From Dipteris shenzhenensis (Eukaryota; Polypodiophyta; Polypodiopsida; Gleicheniales), in the NCBI GenBank assembly GCA_047967505.1, contig CM106538.1: a stretch of 64,000 nucleotides of DNA; one strand, given 5' to 3'. Position 1 is the stretch's first letter; each line of letters begins with the position of its first letter. The position numbers and the translations under genes are program-made. This document shows, piece after piece, positions 46,424 through 49,584 of this stretch. The notes beneath the pieces were generated by a model, which saw only the letters and a list, made by a program, of their open reading frames with translations, was not told the DNA's origin and searched no databases.

Positions 46424-47136
46424 TGTCTGTGGGTCTGTGTAGATGTGAGTACATGTTCGTGTCTAGGGTATGCGTTTGTGGGTGTATACATGTCCATGTG
46501 CGTGTGAGATTTTTAATATATATATATATATATTTATAGAGAGAGAGAGAGAGCTGACTCATGTTCCTGTTGTTGCAGGAAGAGCGTGAGTATCATGATG
46601 AATGCCCGGTGTTTGGTTTGAGGACCATATCTTCTCTGTTTGATATACATGACTAGGCCGATTCTCCTCTGATTTTTCGTTCACGTAGGGTAGAGTTTGC
46701 TGTCCAGAAAAGATATAGCTCTGAGTAAATTCGAAGGGATTACTATGACAGAAGTAATACTTGTATGTATCACAGGTTTATTTTAGAGCCAAGAGTGGAC
46801 CTAATCAAGGAGCAGCAGGTCAAGAGCAAAGATTGTGAAACCACAATTAGCACGTTGGAGGTGTGTACTCAATTAGTTTTCGAAAAGATTAACTACACAC
46901 GTCTCAGTATGTCCAGCTACTTATTTTTTGAATTACCTTATTGTTAGGCCCTTGAACGCTTCAATTGAAAGTTGTATTATGTAAGAATGAATAATAACAA
47001 CTTTCTGTTGTATTCTTTGTAGACGTCATTAGAGTATTTGGAAAGACAGATGAAGGAAGTTGAGAATAATTTTAAGGAGTTGCTACAACAGTCGCCAGCC
47101 CTAGCTCGCCAGGTTATGGCTTTGTCTGTATCATGA
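5011..47136 (+). CDS. PFD1: Prefoldin subunit 1, five coding exons (join 5011-5040, 5120-5173, 5331-5440, 46776-46860, 47023-47136)
   Basis: Encodes a beta-class subunit of the cytosolic hexameric prefoldin co-chaperone, which hands nascent actin and tubulin to the CCT/TRiC chaperonin. The joined reading frame is 393 bp including the TGA stop, giving about 130 residues; plant PFD1 is about 128-129. Visible family signatures are: an N-terminal helix [18 protein letters not shown]; the block [13 protein letters not shown]; the beta-hairpin region [16 protein letters not shown] followed by SVGK and FILEP; and a C-terminal coiled coil with [18 protein letters not shown] ending ALSVS. All introns are GT-AG. 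The start ATG at 5011 gives the usual short N-terminus. One residue expected between GK and F in the family is absent at the exon 3/4 junction. Intron 3 is 41,335 bp. Both halves match the same small protein in the correct order, phase and strand, so the assignment is strong. Whether the gene is expressed is inference. Confidence 0.93.
5120..5173 (+). CDS. PFD1: PFD1 coding exon 2
   Basis: Eighteen codons covering the first coiled-coil helix (AFVELQ...KLKQ). The acceptor is GCGCAG at 5119 and the donor GTACCT at 5174. Phase 0 on both sides. Confidence 0.9.
5331..5440 (+). CDS. PFD1: PFD1 coding exon 3, ends at the giant-intron donor
   Basis: 110 bp, entered in phase 0 after TTTGCCAG and left in phase 2. 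It encodes [13 protein letters not shown] and the [18 protein letters not shown] hairpin region. The frame-keeping donor is GTGCTA at 5441, so the exon ends GGT AA. A stronger-looking donor, GTAAGT at 5437, lies 4 nt upstream, but its use would shift the frame into an early stop. Confidence 0.88.
5441..5994. other. Proximal intron sequence, no feature seen
   Basis: Unique-looking intronic DNA between exon 3 and the first solo LTR. It contains no coding frame of interest. Confidence 0.4.
6000..7074 (-). mobile_element. Solo LTR, copy 1 (family sLTR)
   Basis: 1.07-kb block with TG...CA ends (TGTTAGAA...TTCCAACA on the plus strand), flanked by the 5-bp direct repeat TACTC at 5995-5999 and 7075-7079. 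It is homologous along its length to blocks 14024-15069 and 17566-18607 but is the most diverged of the three. No internal coding region or primer site is present, so a solo LTR is the best reading. The sense strand is inferred from TGTTGG as the usual plant LTR start. Confidence 0.85.
7080..7945. other. Intron spacer, no feature seen
   Basis: No LTR ends and no coding similarity. A purine-rich, GGAGG-rich tract lies at about 7735-7825. Confidence 0.4.
7946..8200 (+). repeat. Duplicated LTR-like promoter module with CCTATAAATAG
   Basis: The block GGGACCAGTCAGT...CCCTATAAATAGG...CCGTCCAGGGATTCTTTGGTGCT occurs twice in tandem (about 7950-8015 and 8030-8097). The downstream part (CAGCCTGCAG...GGTGAAGAGCAG) is similar to 9715-9750. 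This looks like the TATA/initiation part of an LTR in plus orientation, duplicated locally. Confidence 0.5.
8122..8472 (-). pseudogene. Copia Gag fragment (UBN2-like)
   Basis: The minus-strand frame contains a stretch of the [29 protein letters not shown] type. This matches the capsid region of Ty1/copia Gag proteins, whose usual pattern is W..L...Y...S...R..L...L. The rest of Gag toward 8800 is frame-broken. It lies just downstream, in minus-strand terms, of the primer site at 8807-8819, as expected for a copia 5' end. The pol region that should follow is not present to the left. Confidence 0.6.
8807..8819 (-). other. Primer-binding site, initiator-Met tRNA type
   Basis: The minus strand reads CGGTATCAGAGCC, one mismatch from the TGGTATCAGAGCC complementary to plant initiator tRNA-Met. 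It directly follows an LTR end at 8820. Confidence 0.7.
8977..9056. repeat. 40-bp tandem duplication
   Basis: CAACTGTGGGAAAACTGCTC-containing units begin at 8977 and 9017 with two differences. Confidence 0.9.
9125..9368. repeat. 123-bp tandem duplication
   Basis: Units begin ACAGAATAGAAAGATATGTC at 9125 and 9248. They are near-identical except toward the end of the second unit. Confidence 0.92.
9480..9910 (+). promoter_or_regulatory. LTR-like promoter modules (TATAAAT) with downstream leader
   Basis: TCTATAAATGGGCC (about 9490) and CCTATAAATAGGC (about 9601) are each followed by GC-rich leader sequence. The second leader matches the one after the 8063 TATA (CAGCCTGCAGGTCAC...GGTGAAGAGCAG). 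Plus orientation, opposite to the surrounding copia LTR. Possibly another LTR fragment captured here. Confidence 0.4.
10189..10248. repeat. 30-bp tandem duplication
   Basis: CTACAGAGCTAGGTCAGTCA begins at 10191 and again at 10221. It lies in the copia LTR. Confidence 0.9.
10425..11456 (-). pseudogene. Copia pol 3' half: reverse transcriptase palm and RNase H, frame-broken
   Basis: Read on the minus strand from 11456: [21 protein letters not shown], the catalytic box [11 protein letters not shown] (about 11225-11245), then [28 protein letters not shown] and, near 10460-10520, [15 protein letters not shown]. This is the order of Ty1/copia reverse transcriptase and RNase H up to the C-terminus. 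Several stops and frameshifts make it non-functional. At 11456/11457 the frame is cut by the LTR of G1-A; the missing N-terminal part should lie beyond that insertion but is not found. A polypurine tract and LTR follow at 10422 and below. Confidence 0.75.
11457..12987 (-). mobile_element. G1-A 3' LTR
   Basis: Plus-strand ends TGAAACC...GGGACA. The left part (CAGTGATCTTCTTCTACT onward) matches the G1-B 5' LTR from 39693. The right part (TTCATTAAAGTCCTAACC...TTTCACGTCCCCGGGACA) matches 26960-27240 and 45820-46086. A 53-bp tandem duplication occurs at 11761-11866, and a palindromic AAGGACAAC..GGTTGTCCTT motif at about 12748. Confidence 0.75.
12988..13299 (-). other. G1-A 3' untranslated segment
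   Basis: Between the chromodomain stop and the 3' LTR. Closely matches 27241-27540 of G1-B. The polypurine tract next to the LTR is poor (AAGAGTAGGGTA on the minus strand). Confidence 0.6.
13300..13988 (-). pseudogene. G1-A integrase C-terminus and chromodomain
   Basis: Two overlapping minus-strand frames give the end of integrase ([20 protein letters not shown], then [19 protein letters not shown]). After these comes a chromodomain-like tail containing [15 protein letters not shown] and [16 protein letters not shown] single frameshift separates them at about 13675. Chromodomains on integrase tails define the chromoviruses and direct integration into heterochromatin. The segment is interrupted upstream by the solo LTR at 14024. 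Confidence 0.8.
14024..15069 (-). mobile_element. Solo LTR, copy 2, inserted in G1-A integrase
   Basis: 1,046 bp with ends TGTTAGAA...TTCCAACA on the plus strand. The 5-bp target-site duplication GTGTA is at 14019-14023 and 15070-15074. Aligning the flanks with uninterrupted G1-B at about 35475-35500 restores one GTGTA-like site, confirming the exact insertion. It has no internal region. TATA-like boxes occur on both strands. Confidence 0.93.
15075..15470 (-). pseudogene. G1-A integrase core, N-terminally deleted
   Basis: The minus frame has [42 protein letters not shown] and [13 protein letters not shown], covering part of the retroviral-type DDE core. The first catalytic Asp region and the whole HHCC zinc domain are missing. 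At about 15465 the frame jumps from RNase H (YEKEM..VIHALST) straight into DLPRTP, compared with the uninterrupted G1-B at about 35875-36518. Confidence 0.78.
15602..16533 (-). pseudogene. G1-A reverse transcriptase
   Basis: Two minus-strand frames. The N-terminal part at 16288-16533 ([17 protein letters not shown], then [14 protein letters not shown]) is frameshifted. The main part at 15602-16279 contains [27 protein letters not shown], the catalytic [22 protein letters not shown] and the start of RNase H (FAVQADA). Motif order is complete for a Ty3/gypsy reverse transcriptase. The frameshift near 16285 and loss of RNase H make it inactive. Confidence 0.85.
16537..17190 (-). pseudogene. G1-A protease and protease-RT linker
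   Basis: Minus-strand frames contain [13 protein letters not shown] (about 17010-17050), the retropepsin active-site region with DPG in place of the usual DTG/DSG. The linker [33 protein letters not shown] follows. The G1-B copy has the same DPG, so this is a family trait rather than a single mutation. Confidence 0.6.
17200..17556 (-). pseudogene. G1-A Gag C-terminal part with CCHC zinc knuckle
   Basis: The minus frame includes a basic linker and the knuckle [14 protein letters not shown] (CX2CX4HX4C), which binds element RNA. It is cut at 17565 by the solo LTR and resumes at 18613. Confidence 0.82.
17566..18607 (+). mobile_element. Solo LTR, copy 3, inserted in G1-A gag
   Basis: 1,042 bp reading TGTTGGAAAGG...AATTCTAACA. 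The target-site duplication CATCA is at 17561-17565 and 18608-18612. It is opposite in orientation to copies 1 and 2 and very similar to copy 2. The uninterrupted sequence at about 38455-38475 of G1-B shows the empty site. A long frame inside (17614-18189) is a composition artefact. Confidence 0.93.
18613..19481 (-). pseudogene. G1-A Gag N-terminal and capsid region
   Basis: Frames 18610-19029 ([30 protein letters not shown]; retrotransposon Gag capsid signature) and 19182-19481 (a Met/Gly/Pro-rich repeat region such as [18 protein letters not shown]) are separated by a frameshift and small deletions. Homology to G1-B ends at 19481 (GGCTGTCC). Confidence 0.8.
19482..19935 (+). other. Orphan block starting with TATAAATAGGGGGCC
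   Basis: A TATA box at the junction with truncated G1-A is followed by 450 bp rich in CAGCTC/CTCC motifs with no coding frame. The TATA context resembles the modules at 7981, 8063 and 9602. It ends at the CGTTG target duplication of G2. It could be an LTR fragment of an unseen element or part of the G1-B left LTR; I cannot decide. Confidence 0.35.
19936..20387 (-). mobile_element. G2 3' LTR
   Basis: 452 bp, plus-strand ends TGATACAAACTC...GAGCATAACA. It pairs with 26205-26653. Confidence 0.95.
20388..20400 (-). other. G2 polypurine tract
   Basis: The minus strand reads AAGAGGGAAGGAA directly against the 3' LTR. This is the plus-strand primer of reverse transcription. Confidence 0.85.
20400..21830 (-). 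pseudogene. G2 integrase with C-terminal chromodomain
   Basis: Two frames in the same phase, separated only by a TAG at 21081-21083 (WDK*LPLLEF). The first holds the HHCC zinc domain (H..H in [15 protein letters not shown]) and the DDE core ([24 protein letters not shown]). The second holds [33 protein letters not shown] and a chromodomain-like tail ([34 protein letters not shown]). All three catalytic acidic residues appear present. Domain order and length fit a chromovirus integrase. Confidence 0.9.
21834..22310 (-). pseudogene. G2 RNase H domain
   Basis: The minus frame contains [50 protein letters not shown] and NKVADALSR, the standard Ty3/gypsy RNase H series. It ends in a TAA at 21834-21836 (EFV*SLWPK) and is in the same phase as the integrase that follows, so one C-to-T change at a Gln codon would explain the break. 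Confidence 0.9.
22311..22850 (-). pseudogene. G2 reverse transcriptase, catalytic segment deleted
   Basis: The frame at 22595-22819 gives the N-terminal motifs ([44 protein letters not shown]). It then jumps at about 22620 into sequence reading [20 protein letters not shown] and [18 protein letters not shown], which belongs after the active site. The stretch that should carry NAPATF..FxDDIL is missing. Further frameshifts follow up to 22320. Confidence 0.85.
22851..25073 (-). CDS. G2 Gag-protease polyprotein (740 residues open)
   Basis: Longest uninterrupted element frame in the window. From the N-terminus: a coiled-coil-like segment ([15 protein letters not shown]), the capsid region ([50 protein letters not shown]), a basic linker, a short-spaced knuckle [13 protein letters not shown] (CX2CX3HX4C) and the retropepsin site [12 protein letters not shown] (DSA in place of DSG). 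It ends in the protease-RT linker with [18 protein letters not shown]. The linker carries an in-frame 53-residue tandem duplication. The start ATG at 25073 follows a 1.1-kb leader. It may still be translatable as Gag. Confidence 0.88.
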   Translation of the reverse strand: MEAEGQNSRVNPSESRAQSTQQMSHHTASTVIGRISILEDALQQIMNQQLQVNAGQNEIREMVQALSARPSRIDKGKAPAEPEPSIHSLERARVKVPNIANYRPEKYAGRMTERSSDVIEVWLHKWEEAFAICEIRSDLKKIREATHLFIEAADRWWIKQQKDQVAPTTWEGFKAEFKKHFLPPDEEYRAWDAYRNLRQRSLSVAEYTDKFRECVMKITDPLPMSVQLKDYIYGLNDKIKMEVRAKYVTTLDESIAVALNYEDARGRSGGFVQAGTQYEYPKKGGFQRKWTSKTSVSQPSGQTKQVKPVEGPVKTSTTVGVKRKITPMAARAWSKSLLTPEQKEKARKEGLCFGCLQRHQWKDCPLNKDRRTANMIISECDVEMQESPDAEHMQMQLAGPSQRLVPCLLCVSVAKLVTSAADNILSKPAATGYAAFNDTELIKMKGQVANHDVIVLFDSASTHNVINSKLVKRLKLKTSPSGYAYTVRMADGSSTQVWDQRVTQLELRIQDYAEKLDFETTKLAHADIALGMAWHSRKNLAIDRKKHVYQFKMNDVLYVLRGEKDIPQGLLVSMMEIRKAQVEFLFLCTASVEPVNDSSARTDVTQSGEMAKLANLITEEFSECFRDERPYGLPPEFLFLCTASVEPVNDSSARTDVTQSGEMAKLANLITEEFFECFRDELPYVLPPERKVQHKIELIPGAEPVNRPPYRMSFTEEAEVRSSTKFLTFCFASDIKEEKG
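23011..23328 (-). repeat. 159-bp in-frame tandem duplication in G2
   Basis: Units start GGAGGTAAC at 23011 and 23170, are nearly identical, and correspond to 53 residues around [16 protein letters not shown]. Confidence 0.93.
25074..26189 (-). other. G2 5' leader between primer site and Gag start
   Basis: 1.1 kb without coding frames of interest. It includes a 19-nt T run at about 25095-25113 and CGT-rich sequence, with CGTC/GTCCG motifs, around 25640-26190. It may hold the packaging signal (inference). Confidence 0.5.
26190..26204 (-). other. G2 primer-binding site (initiator-Met tRNA)
   Basis: The minus strand reads TTGGTATCAGAGCC immediately after the 5' LTR end, an exact match to the usual plant initiator-Met type. 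Confidence 0.92.
26205..26653 (-). mobile_element. G2 5' LTR
   Basis: 449 bp. Differs from 19936-20387 by a short cluster near the plus-strand start plus a few substitutions. Confidence 0.95.
26659..27240 (-). mobile_element. G1-B 3' LTR, partial
   Basis: The right half (26960-27240, TTCATTAAAGCTCTAACC to CCCCGTGGCA) matches the G1-A LTR and the end of the G1-B 5' LTR. The left half (26659-26960) has no clear counterpart in those LTRs. The block is continuous across the G2 insertion with 19482-19935. The true left boundary is unresolved. Confidence 0.55.
27241..27540 (-). other. G1-B 3' untranslated segment
   Basis: Matches 12988-13290 of G1-A. It is cut at 27545 by G3, whose target-site duplication GGAGG lies in this segment, and resumes at 34766. 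Confidence 0.75.
27546..27989 (-). mobile_element. G3 3' LTR
   Basis: Plus-strand ends TGCAACAAGACTG...CTCTGTTACA. Contains CCCTTATATAGG (about 27818). Pairs with 34322-34765. Confidence 0.95.
27990..28004 (-). other. G3 polypurine tract
   Basis: The minus strand reads TTGAGAAGGGAGGAT against the 3' LTR. Confidence 0.85.
28036..28267. repeat. 116-bp tandem duplication after the G3 integrase
   Basis: GTAACCTGGACATACAATGC begins at 28036 and 28152. The copies are essentially identical and end in GGCTGATCTGTAAATG. Confidence 0.93.
28284..29341 (-). pseudogene. G3 integrase
   Basis: Two minus-strand frames overlap at about 28607-28619 in different phases. The first (28607-29341) has the zinc domain ([15 protein letters not shown]) and catalytic residues in [15 protein letters not shown] and [10 protein letters not shown]. 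The second (28284-28619) has the GPY/F-type C-terminus ([36 protein letters not shown]). The protein then stops without a recognisable chromodomain. Confidence 0.88.
29344..30816 (-). pseudogene. G3 reverse transcriptase and RNase H (490 residues open)
   Basis: Contains [69 protein letters not shown], the catalytic [26 protein letters not shown] and [15 protein letters not shown]. RNase H follows with [47 protein letters not shown] and VADSLSR. Motifs are complete, so this domain could be the last to decay, but upstream Gag and protease are broken. Confidence 0.92.
31089..32006 (-). pseudogene. G3 knuckle end and protease, active site destroyed
   Basis: Starts with a zinc-knuckle remnant ([14 protein letters not shown]) in which a 21-bp segment encoding CGEKWNL is tandemly duplicated. 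An acidic linker follows, then the retropepsin fold: [20 protein letters not shown] where D(S/T)G is expected, later [20 protein letters not shown]. The catalytic Asp is replaced (AVGA), so the copy cannot process its own polyprotein. The frame is the same as that of Gag after small compensating indels around 32010-32085. Confidence 0.82.
32082..33425 (-). pseudogene. G3 Gag with two in-frame TAG codons
   Basis: Three frames in one phase (33144-33425, 32574-33140, 32082-32528) are separated by TAG at 33144-33146 (RIDQRM*NM) and TAG at 32574-32576 (WWRHL*QEGL). Capsid signatures include [30 protein letters not shown] and [16 protein letters not shown]. Gln at both stops would restore the usual sequence (for example WWRHLQxEG). 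Confidence 0.85.
33426..34308 (-). other. G3 5' leader
   Basis: 0.9 kb between Gag and primer site with no convincing coding frame. Confidence 0.6.
34309..34320 (-). other. G3 primer-binding site (initiator-Met tRNA)
   Basis: The minus strand reads TGGTATCAGAGC one nucleotide after the LTR end. Confidence 0.92.
34322..34765 (-). mobile_element. G3 5' LTR
   Basis: 444 bp. Partner of 27546-27989 with about twenty scattered differences by eye. Confidence 0.95.
34784..35560 (-). pseudogene. G1-B integrase C-terminus and chromodomain
   Basis: Frames 34984-35232 ([35 protein letters not shown]) and 34784-35140 ([33 protein letters not shown]) overlap with a frameshift. Parallel to G1-A 13300-13988. 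Confidence 0.8.
35561..36199 (-). pseudogene. G1-B integrase core
   Basis: Frames 35689-36000 ([29 protein letters not shown]) and 35975-36199 ([23 protein letters not shown]) give the HHCC region and first catalytic Asp; at about 35690 the text corresponding to SERDPR..SLFW continues frame-broken. This segment is the one deleted in G1-A. Confidence 0.8.
36200..36682 (-). pseudogene. G1-B RNase H
   Basis: Contains [43 protein letters not shown] and [16 protein letters not shown], typical for Ty3/gypsy RNase H. The upstream end is frameshifted. Confidence 0.85.
36619..37566 (-). pseudogene. G1-B reverse transcriptase
   Basis: Frames in sequence: 37330-37566 (protease-RT linker, [16 protein letters not shown]), 37032-37325 ([45 protein letters not shown]), 36726-37013 ([19 protein letters not shown]) and 36619-36852 ([20 protein letters not shown]). 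The FFDD active site is intact. The N-terminal [10 protein letters not shown] region seen in G1-A is missing between about 37330 and 37370. Confidence 0.83.
37802..38710 (-). pseudogene. G1-B Gag (capsid, CCHC knuckle) and protease start
   Basis: 302-residue frame with [30 protein letters not shown], a basic linker, the knuckle [14 protein letters not shown], and the protease site [15 protein letters not shown]. As in G1-A the protease reads DPG. An 80-120-bp segment of the capsid present in G1-A ([18 protein letters not shown]) is deleted here at about 38535. Confidence 0.85.
38771..39626 (-). pseudogene. G1-B Gag N-terminal region
   Basis: Frames 39393-39626 (acidic N-terminus rich in E/D/S starting at the ATG at 39626), 39174-39374 (basic [15 protein letters not shown], then a [16 protein letters not shown] block) and 38771-39139 (Met/Gly/Pro-rich repeats, [18 protein letters not shown]). 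They share one order with G1-A but have frameshifts. The Met-rich repeat region is a family hallmark; its function is unknown. Confidence 0.72.
39676..39691 (-). other. G1 primer-binding site, possible tRNA-Glu type
   Basis: On the minus strand the 5' LTR ends GGCTGGTTACA, then G, then TGGTTCCATTGCCGGG. The complement, CCCGGCAATGGAACCA, has the form of a tRNA 3' end (T-stem CCCGG, acceptor strand, ACCA) and resembles plant tRNA-Glu. It is unlike the initiator-Met site of G2 and G3. The match to tRNA-Glu is from memory and should be confirmed. Confidence 0.6.
40465..40647 (+). mobile_element. C4 5' LTR
   Basis: TGTTGGGG...CCCTCACA. Lacks GACTGTC relative to the 3' LTR, which breaks a palindrome at about 40512. 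Confidence 0.96.
40650..40662 (+). other. C4 primer-binding site (initiator-Met tRNA)
   Basis: TGGTATCAGAGCC, two nucleotides after the 5' LTR. Confidence 0.95.
40663..42331 (+). other. C4 long leader with CAG/GTAC repeats
   Basis: 1.7 kb before Gag. The first part (40730-41160) is built from short degenerate repeats such as GCAGCAGCGAGCAGGG, CTGTACGGACGC and CAGGTACAG. No conserved coding frame. Confidence 0.65.
42332..44145 (+). pseudogene. C4 Gag-protease-integrase
   Basis: Gag starts [19 protein letters not shown] and runs in one phase through a TAG at 42584-42586 ([16 protein letters not shown]) to [13 protein letters not shown]-like capsid text ([19 protein letters not shown]). A basic linker and the knuckle [14 protein letters not shown] follow, then the protease site [18 protein letters not shown] (intact DSG). 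Integrase comes next: [18 protein letters not shown], catalytic D in LVHTDLC, D in LISDNGGEY and E in [12 protein letters not shown]. The frame is lost right after the last catalytic Glu. Sequence resembles the Tnt1-like copia organisation. Confidence 0.92.
44146..45159 (+). pseudogene. C4 reverse transcriptase (second half) and RNase H
   Basis: Starts abruptly at [24 protein letters not shown] (catalytic YVDD present) without the RT fingers. Then [73 protein letters not shown] and [22 protein letters not shown] 4-bp tandem duplication GGGC/GGGC at 44906-44913 shifts the frame; the continuation reads [32 protein letters not shown] and [12 protein letters not shown] to the stop at 45159. Confidence 0.92.
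45247..45258 (+). other. C4 polypurine tract
   Basis: TAGGTGGGAGGT directly before the 3' LTR. The same GGCCTTTA..GGGAGGT context is found in C5. Confidence 0.8.
45259..45448 (+). mobile_element. C4 3' LTR
   Basis: 190 bp. Contains the perfect 20-nt palindrome core GACTGTCTTAAGACAGTC at about 45307-45324, which is incomplete in the 5' LTR. Confidence 0.96.
46087..46775 (+). other. Distal intron segment with microsatellites
   Basis: From the G1-B end to the exon 4 acceptor. Contains (CG)n at about 46375-46385, (GA)n at 46387-46421, (TA)n at 46516-46533 and (GA)n at 46538-46553. An alternative acceptor-like TGTTGTTGCAG occurs at about 46579 but leads into no PFD1 frame. Confidence 0.7.
46776..46860 (+). 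CDS. PFD1: PFD1 coding exon 4
   Basis: 85 bp: one nucleotide completing the AAG codon split by the giant intron, then [19 protein letters not shown] and ETTISTLE. Acceptor CACAG at 46775, donor GTGTGT at 46861, phase 0. It corresponds to the end of the beta-hairpin and the start of the second coiled-coil helix. Confidence 0.88.
47023..47136 (+). CDS. PFD1: PFD1 coding exon 5 (terminal)
   Basis: Acceptor TTCTTTGTAG at 47022. Encodes [20 protein letters not shown] and ends [15 protein letters not shown]. The closing coiled coil matches plant PFD1 (usual form YLEKQVAEVENNLRELLQQ). Confidence 0.92.
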   Translation, partial: TSLEYLERQMKEVENNFKELLQQSPALARQVMALSVS

Positions 47137-47330
47137 TAGCGTGGTTCATCCATGCTTGAAATATTCTAAGGCACTCTTGTCTTCGCATTGCCAATATAAA
47201 GCTTTGCTCTAAATTTGCAGGTTATGGTGACATCTCTCTCCTGATTGCCCATAGTGAAATAAGTAAAAGCTCAAGGTGTTTAACAGCTGCTGCTTGGTTA
47301 CACAATAAAGCTGCTCCAACATGTAGAGAA
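47137..47330 (+). other. PFD1 3' UTR with possible alternative last exon and polyadenylation signal
   Basis: AATAAA occurs at 47304-47309. CAG|GTTATGG at 47112/47113 is a potential donor. TTTGCAG at 47220 is a potential acceptor whose exon begins with the same GTTATGG and gives VMVTSLS and a stop at 47242-47244. Confidence 0.45.
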
Positions 47331-48481
47331 GGTCTTTGCCCTAATAGTCAATGTTAAGTTTGTTGGGTCTTCTGTGTGAAGGCATGATTAACATGGCAGC
47401 TATATGTGACGTTTTAGAAAGTTTAAATGAGGTTTGGTGCTGCTTTGGGTCTTTTGTTCCAAGTGATAATGTAGCCTCACTTAACAAGGTAGATGTTTTC
47501 TAAAGAGCTTAGGAACTCCCCACGTTTCCTCTCATTTATAGGTAGATCTGTCTTAGGTTTTCTTCCATTTTCTAAAGGGTAGTTACGATGAAGGTACACC
47601 TTGCACATTTGTAAACTTTTTATCTTTGTTTTTGATGCATCTTCAACTCAGTAACTGTACTTGGCTTCACACCGCTAGAACATTCACACTCTCATTCATT
47701 CAAGGATGGGAAAACTCCACAGTTGTGGGATCGTTGTCCACATAGGTGGACCTTTATATATACTTGAGTTTTACCGACATGTTGTGTATCACTTGTAGTA
47801 TCTTTGTACACGTTATCATTTTGCCGTGTTGGCTAGGTTATGGTGAGCTTGGTATGATGATATAGAGACCATCCAATGATGGGGGAGTGTTGAAGTATAT
47901 GGGTCATTGGGCAGGTCATCATCCATGTGCCATGTACAAGTATGTACGGGTAGATAGATAGGAGAATAGAGAAAGTCCTTGTGTGAATGGTCCTTACAAA
48001 CTTAGGGCACCCCTAAGTAGGGTTCAGTAAATATTGTATATGTTCATCTTTTTGGTTATGTGAGTGTATATTTTGTATAGCCAATTGTGTGTGTGATCTC
48101 TCTCATTCTCTCTTTGTTGTGGGATTGAGTGTTGGATTGTGTGTCCTCATTTAGAGCTGTGTGTCCTTTTAATTTGTATGCTTTTGAGAATACTTATAGG
48201 TTTATTAGACTTCAAGAGCGAAATAGCTTTCAGGTCAAGGATAAGTAATCTCATCGAGCTTGGCTTGTCATCCTCCATCGAGCTCAATTTCAAAATTGAC
48301 CTAACAAAGCTCGTTTTTGAAACTCATATTGTTTGCAAACCAATATTCTCATGTGCTTTTATCTAATCACTTAAAAAGATTTATTTTCTTAGTTACCTAA
48401 TAATGTAAAAACTTGCAAAATGTAAATCAATGACTCAAATTCAAGAAGTCAAGGAGTTTCAAAGATGCACTGTTGGAATGT
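47331..48481. other. Spacer; possible LTR start near 47892
   Basis: GATGGGGGAG followed by TGTTGAAGTATATGG at about 47882-47905 looks like a polypurine tract plus LTR start in plus orientation. The end of such an LTR and any coding region are not seen. Otherwise featureless AT-rich DNA. Confidence 0.3.
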
Positions 48482-49160
48482 CTAAATAATTGTTGTCATA
48501 ATCCAATAGCTATCTTTACAAAAGTGCTTTTGAAACCATTGATCTTCTTGTATACTAGAAGGGTTGTTGCTTGTGTAAAGCATGCACATCTGCACCATGC
48601 GACTTGTCTCAATTGTTTGCAATATCTTCTTCCAAGTTCGCACATACTCTAAACTCTTTACAGTCATAGATTAGCTTTAAGTACTTGCCATCTACCTCAT
48701 TCTTGTCTTCATGCTTGCTCACATATGCAAGTGTCTTTCTTTGCAAATTTAAAGAGTCCATGGTGGTCACTCCATCTATGAATGCATCCATAACACATTG
48801 ATCTTGTAGGCAAAAGTATTGAATAAAATATGACACAAACTTTGCATTTCATAAGTCTTTGTGTCCATCCTCCTCAGAATCCTTGTTGTATAAGTTGGAA
48901 GTATGACATGTTTTAGTGGAGTTTACTTTCAATTAATTTATCATATCATCATATATCATTTTGTAAACCATTCTAGCAATACCCAAATCACCAAGGGCAT
49001 CCTCAAACAAAACATCTTTTAAGGACTCATTACCGTATGCACCTACTTGATACTTGAATTCATAGTCCAACCCTTTAATCCTCCAATAATTGTAATCTCT
49101 TTTTGATCCTGGTTGGAGGCTCCCAATTTCAAGTAGTGTATCCAAGTTATGTAGGAAAGA
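48482..49160 (-). pseudogene. Broken minus-strand frames of unknown protein
   Basis: Frames at 48933-49145 (RIKGLDYEFKYQVGAYGNES, LGIARMVYKMIYDD) and 48609-48836 (SYFIQYFCLQDQCVMDAFID, SKHEDKNEVDGKYLKLIYDC) look protein-like but are interrupted. I do not recognise the family. Possibly a decayed host gene or an unfamiliar transposon. Confidence 0.3.
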
Positions 49161-49584
49161 TTGAATTTGTAGGCTTACTTGGATTCAAGCGTACTTGAAC
49201 TACTCATTACAATACCCAAATAAAGTTTCATACATCTCATTTGTGATGTTATAAAATCCACCGCTATGGAGTCTTTCATGCCCAATAGACATCAAAACAT
49301 CTTTCGACCAGATCTTCTTGTGTCCTTTGCTTGAGCCCGCTGACATCGCCCCCTCTCAATTCCAAGACCTTCGCCTCTACCTTTGAGTCCGCAATCTCCA
49401 TGGTCATCACATTTGCACTTATGAGGACATGCATGCCACACACTTTTGGAAGTTCTGCTCGTACTTCACCCGGATTACCCCCTGCTAATTAGATCGCTAC
49501 GTAATCCTATATACGGTCCTCTCCACCCACCTCCTCCAACAATAGAAAGGGGGGCAAGTTAATAGCCACAACCACAAAATACAT

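Larger units (their letters stand above)
5441..46775 (+). other. Giant PFD1 intron 3 (41.3 kb) filled with retrotransposons
   Basis: Begins GTGCTA and ends TATGTATCACAG. Almost the whole length is nested LTR elements and their debris. All identifiable protein-coding element remains except copia element C4 are on the minus strand, antisense to the host transcript. Giant element-filled introns are known from conifers, cycads and ferns, which is the basis of the lineage suggestion. Confidence 0.88.

Noticed and set aside
46565-46590. Acceptor-like TGTTGTTGCAG as the start of PFD1 exon 4
   Set aside because: The sequence behind it does not continue the prefoldin frame; 46775/46776 does.
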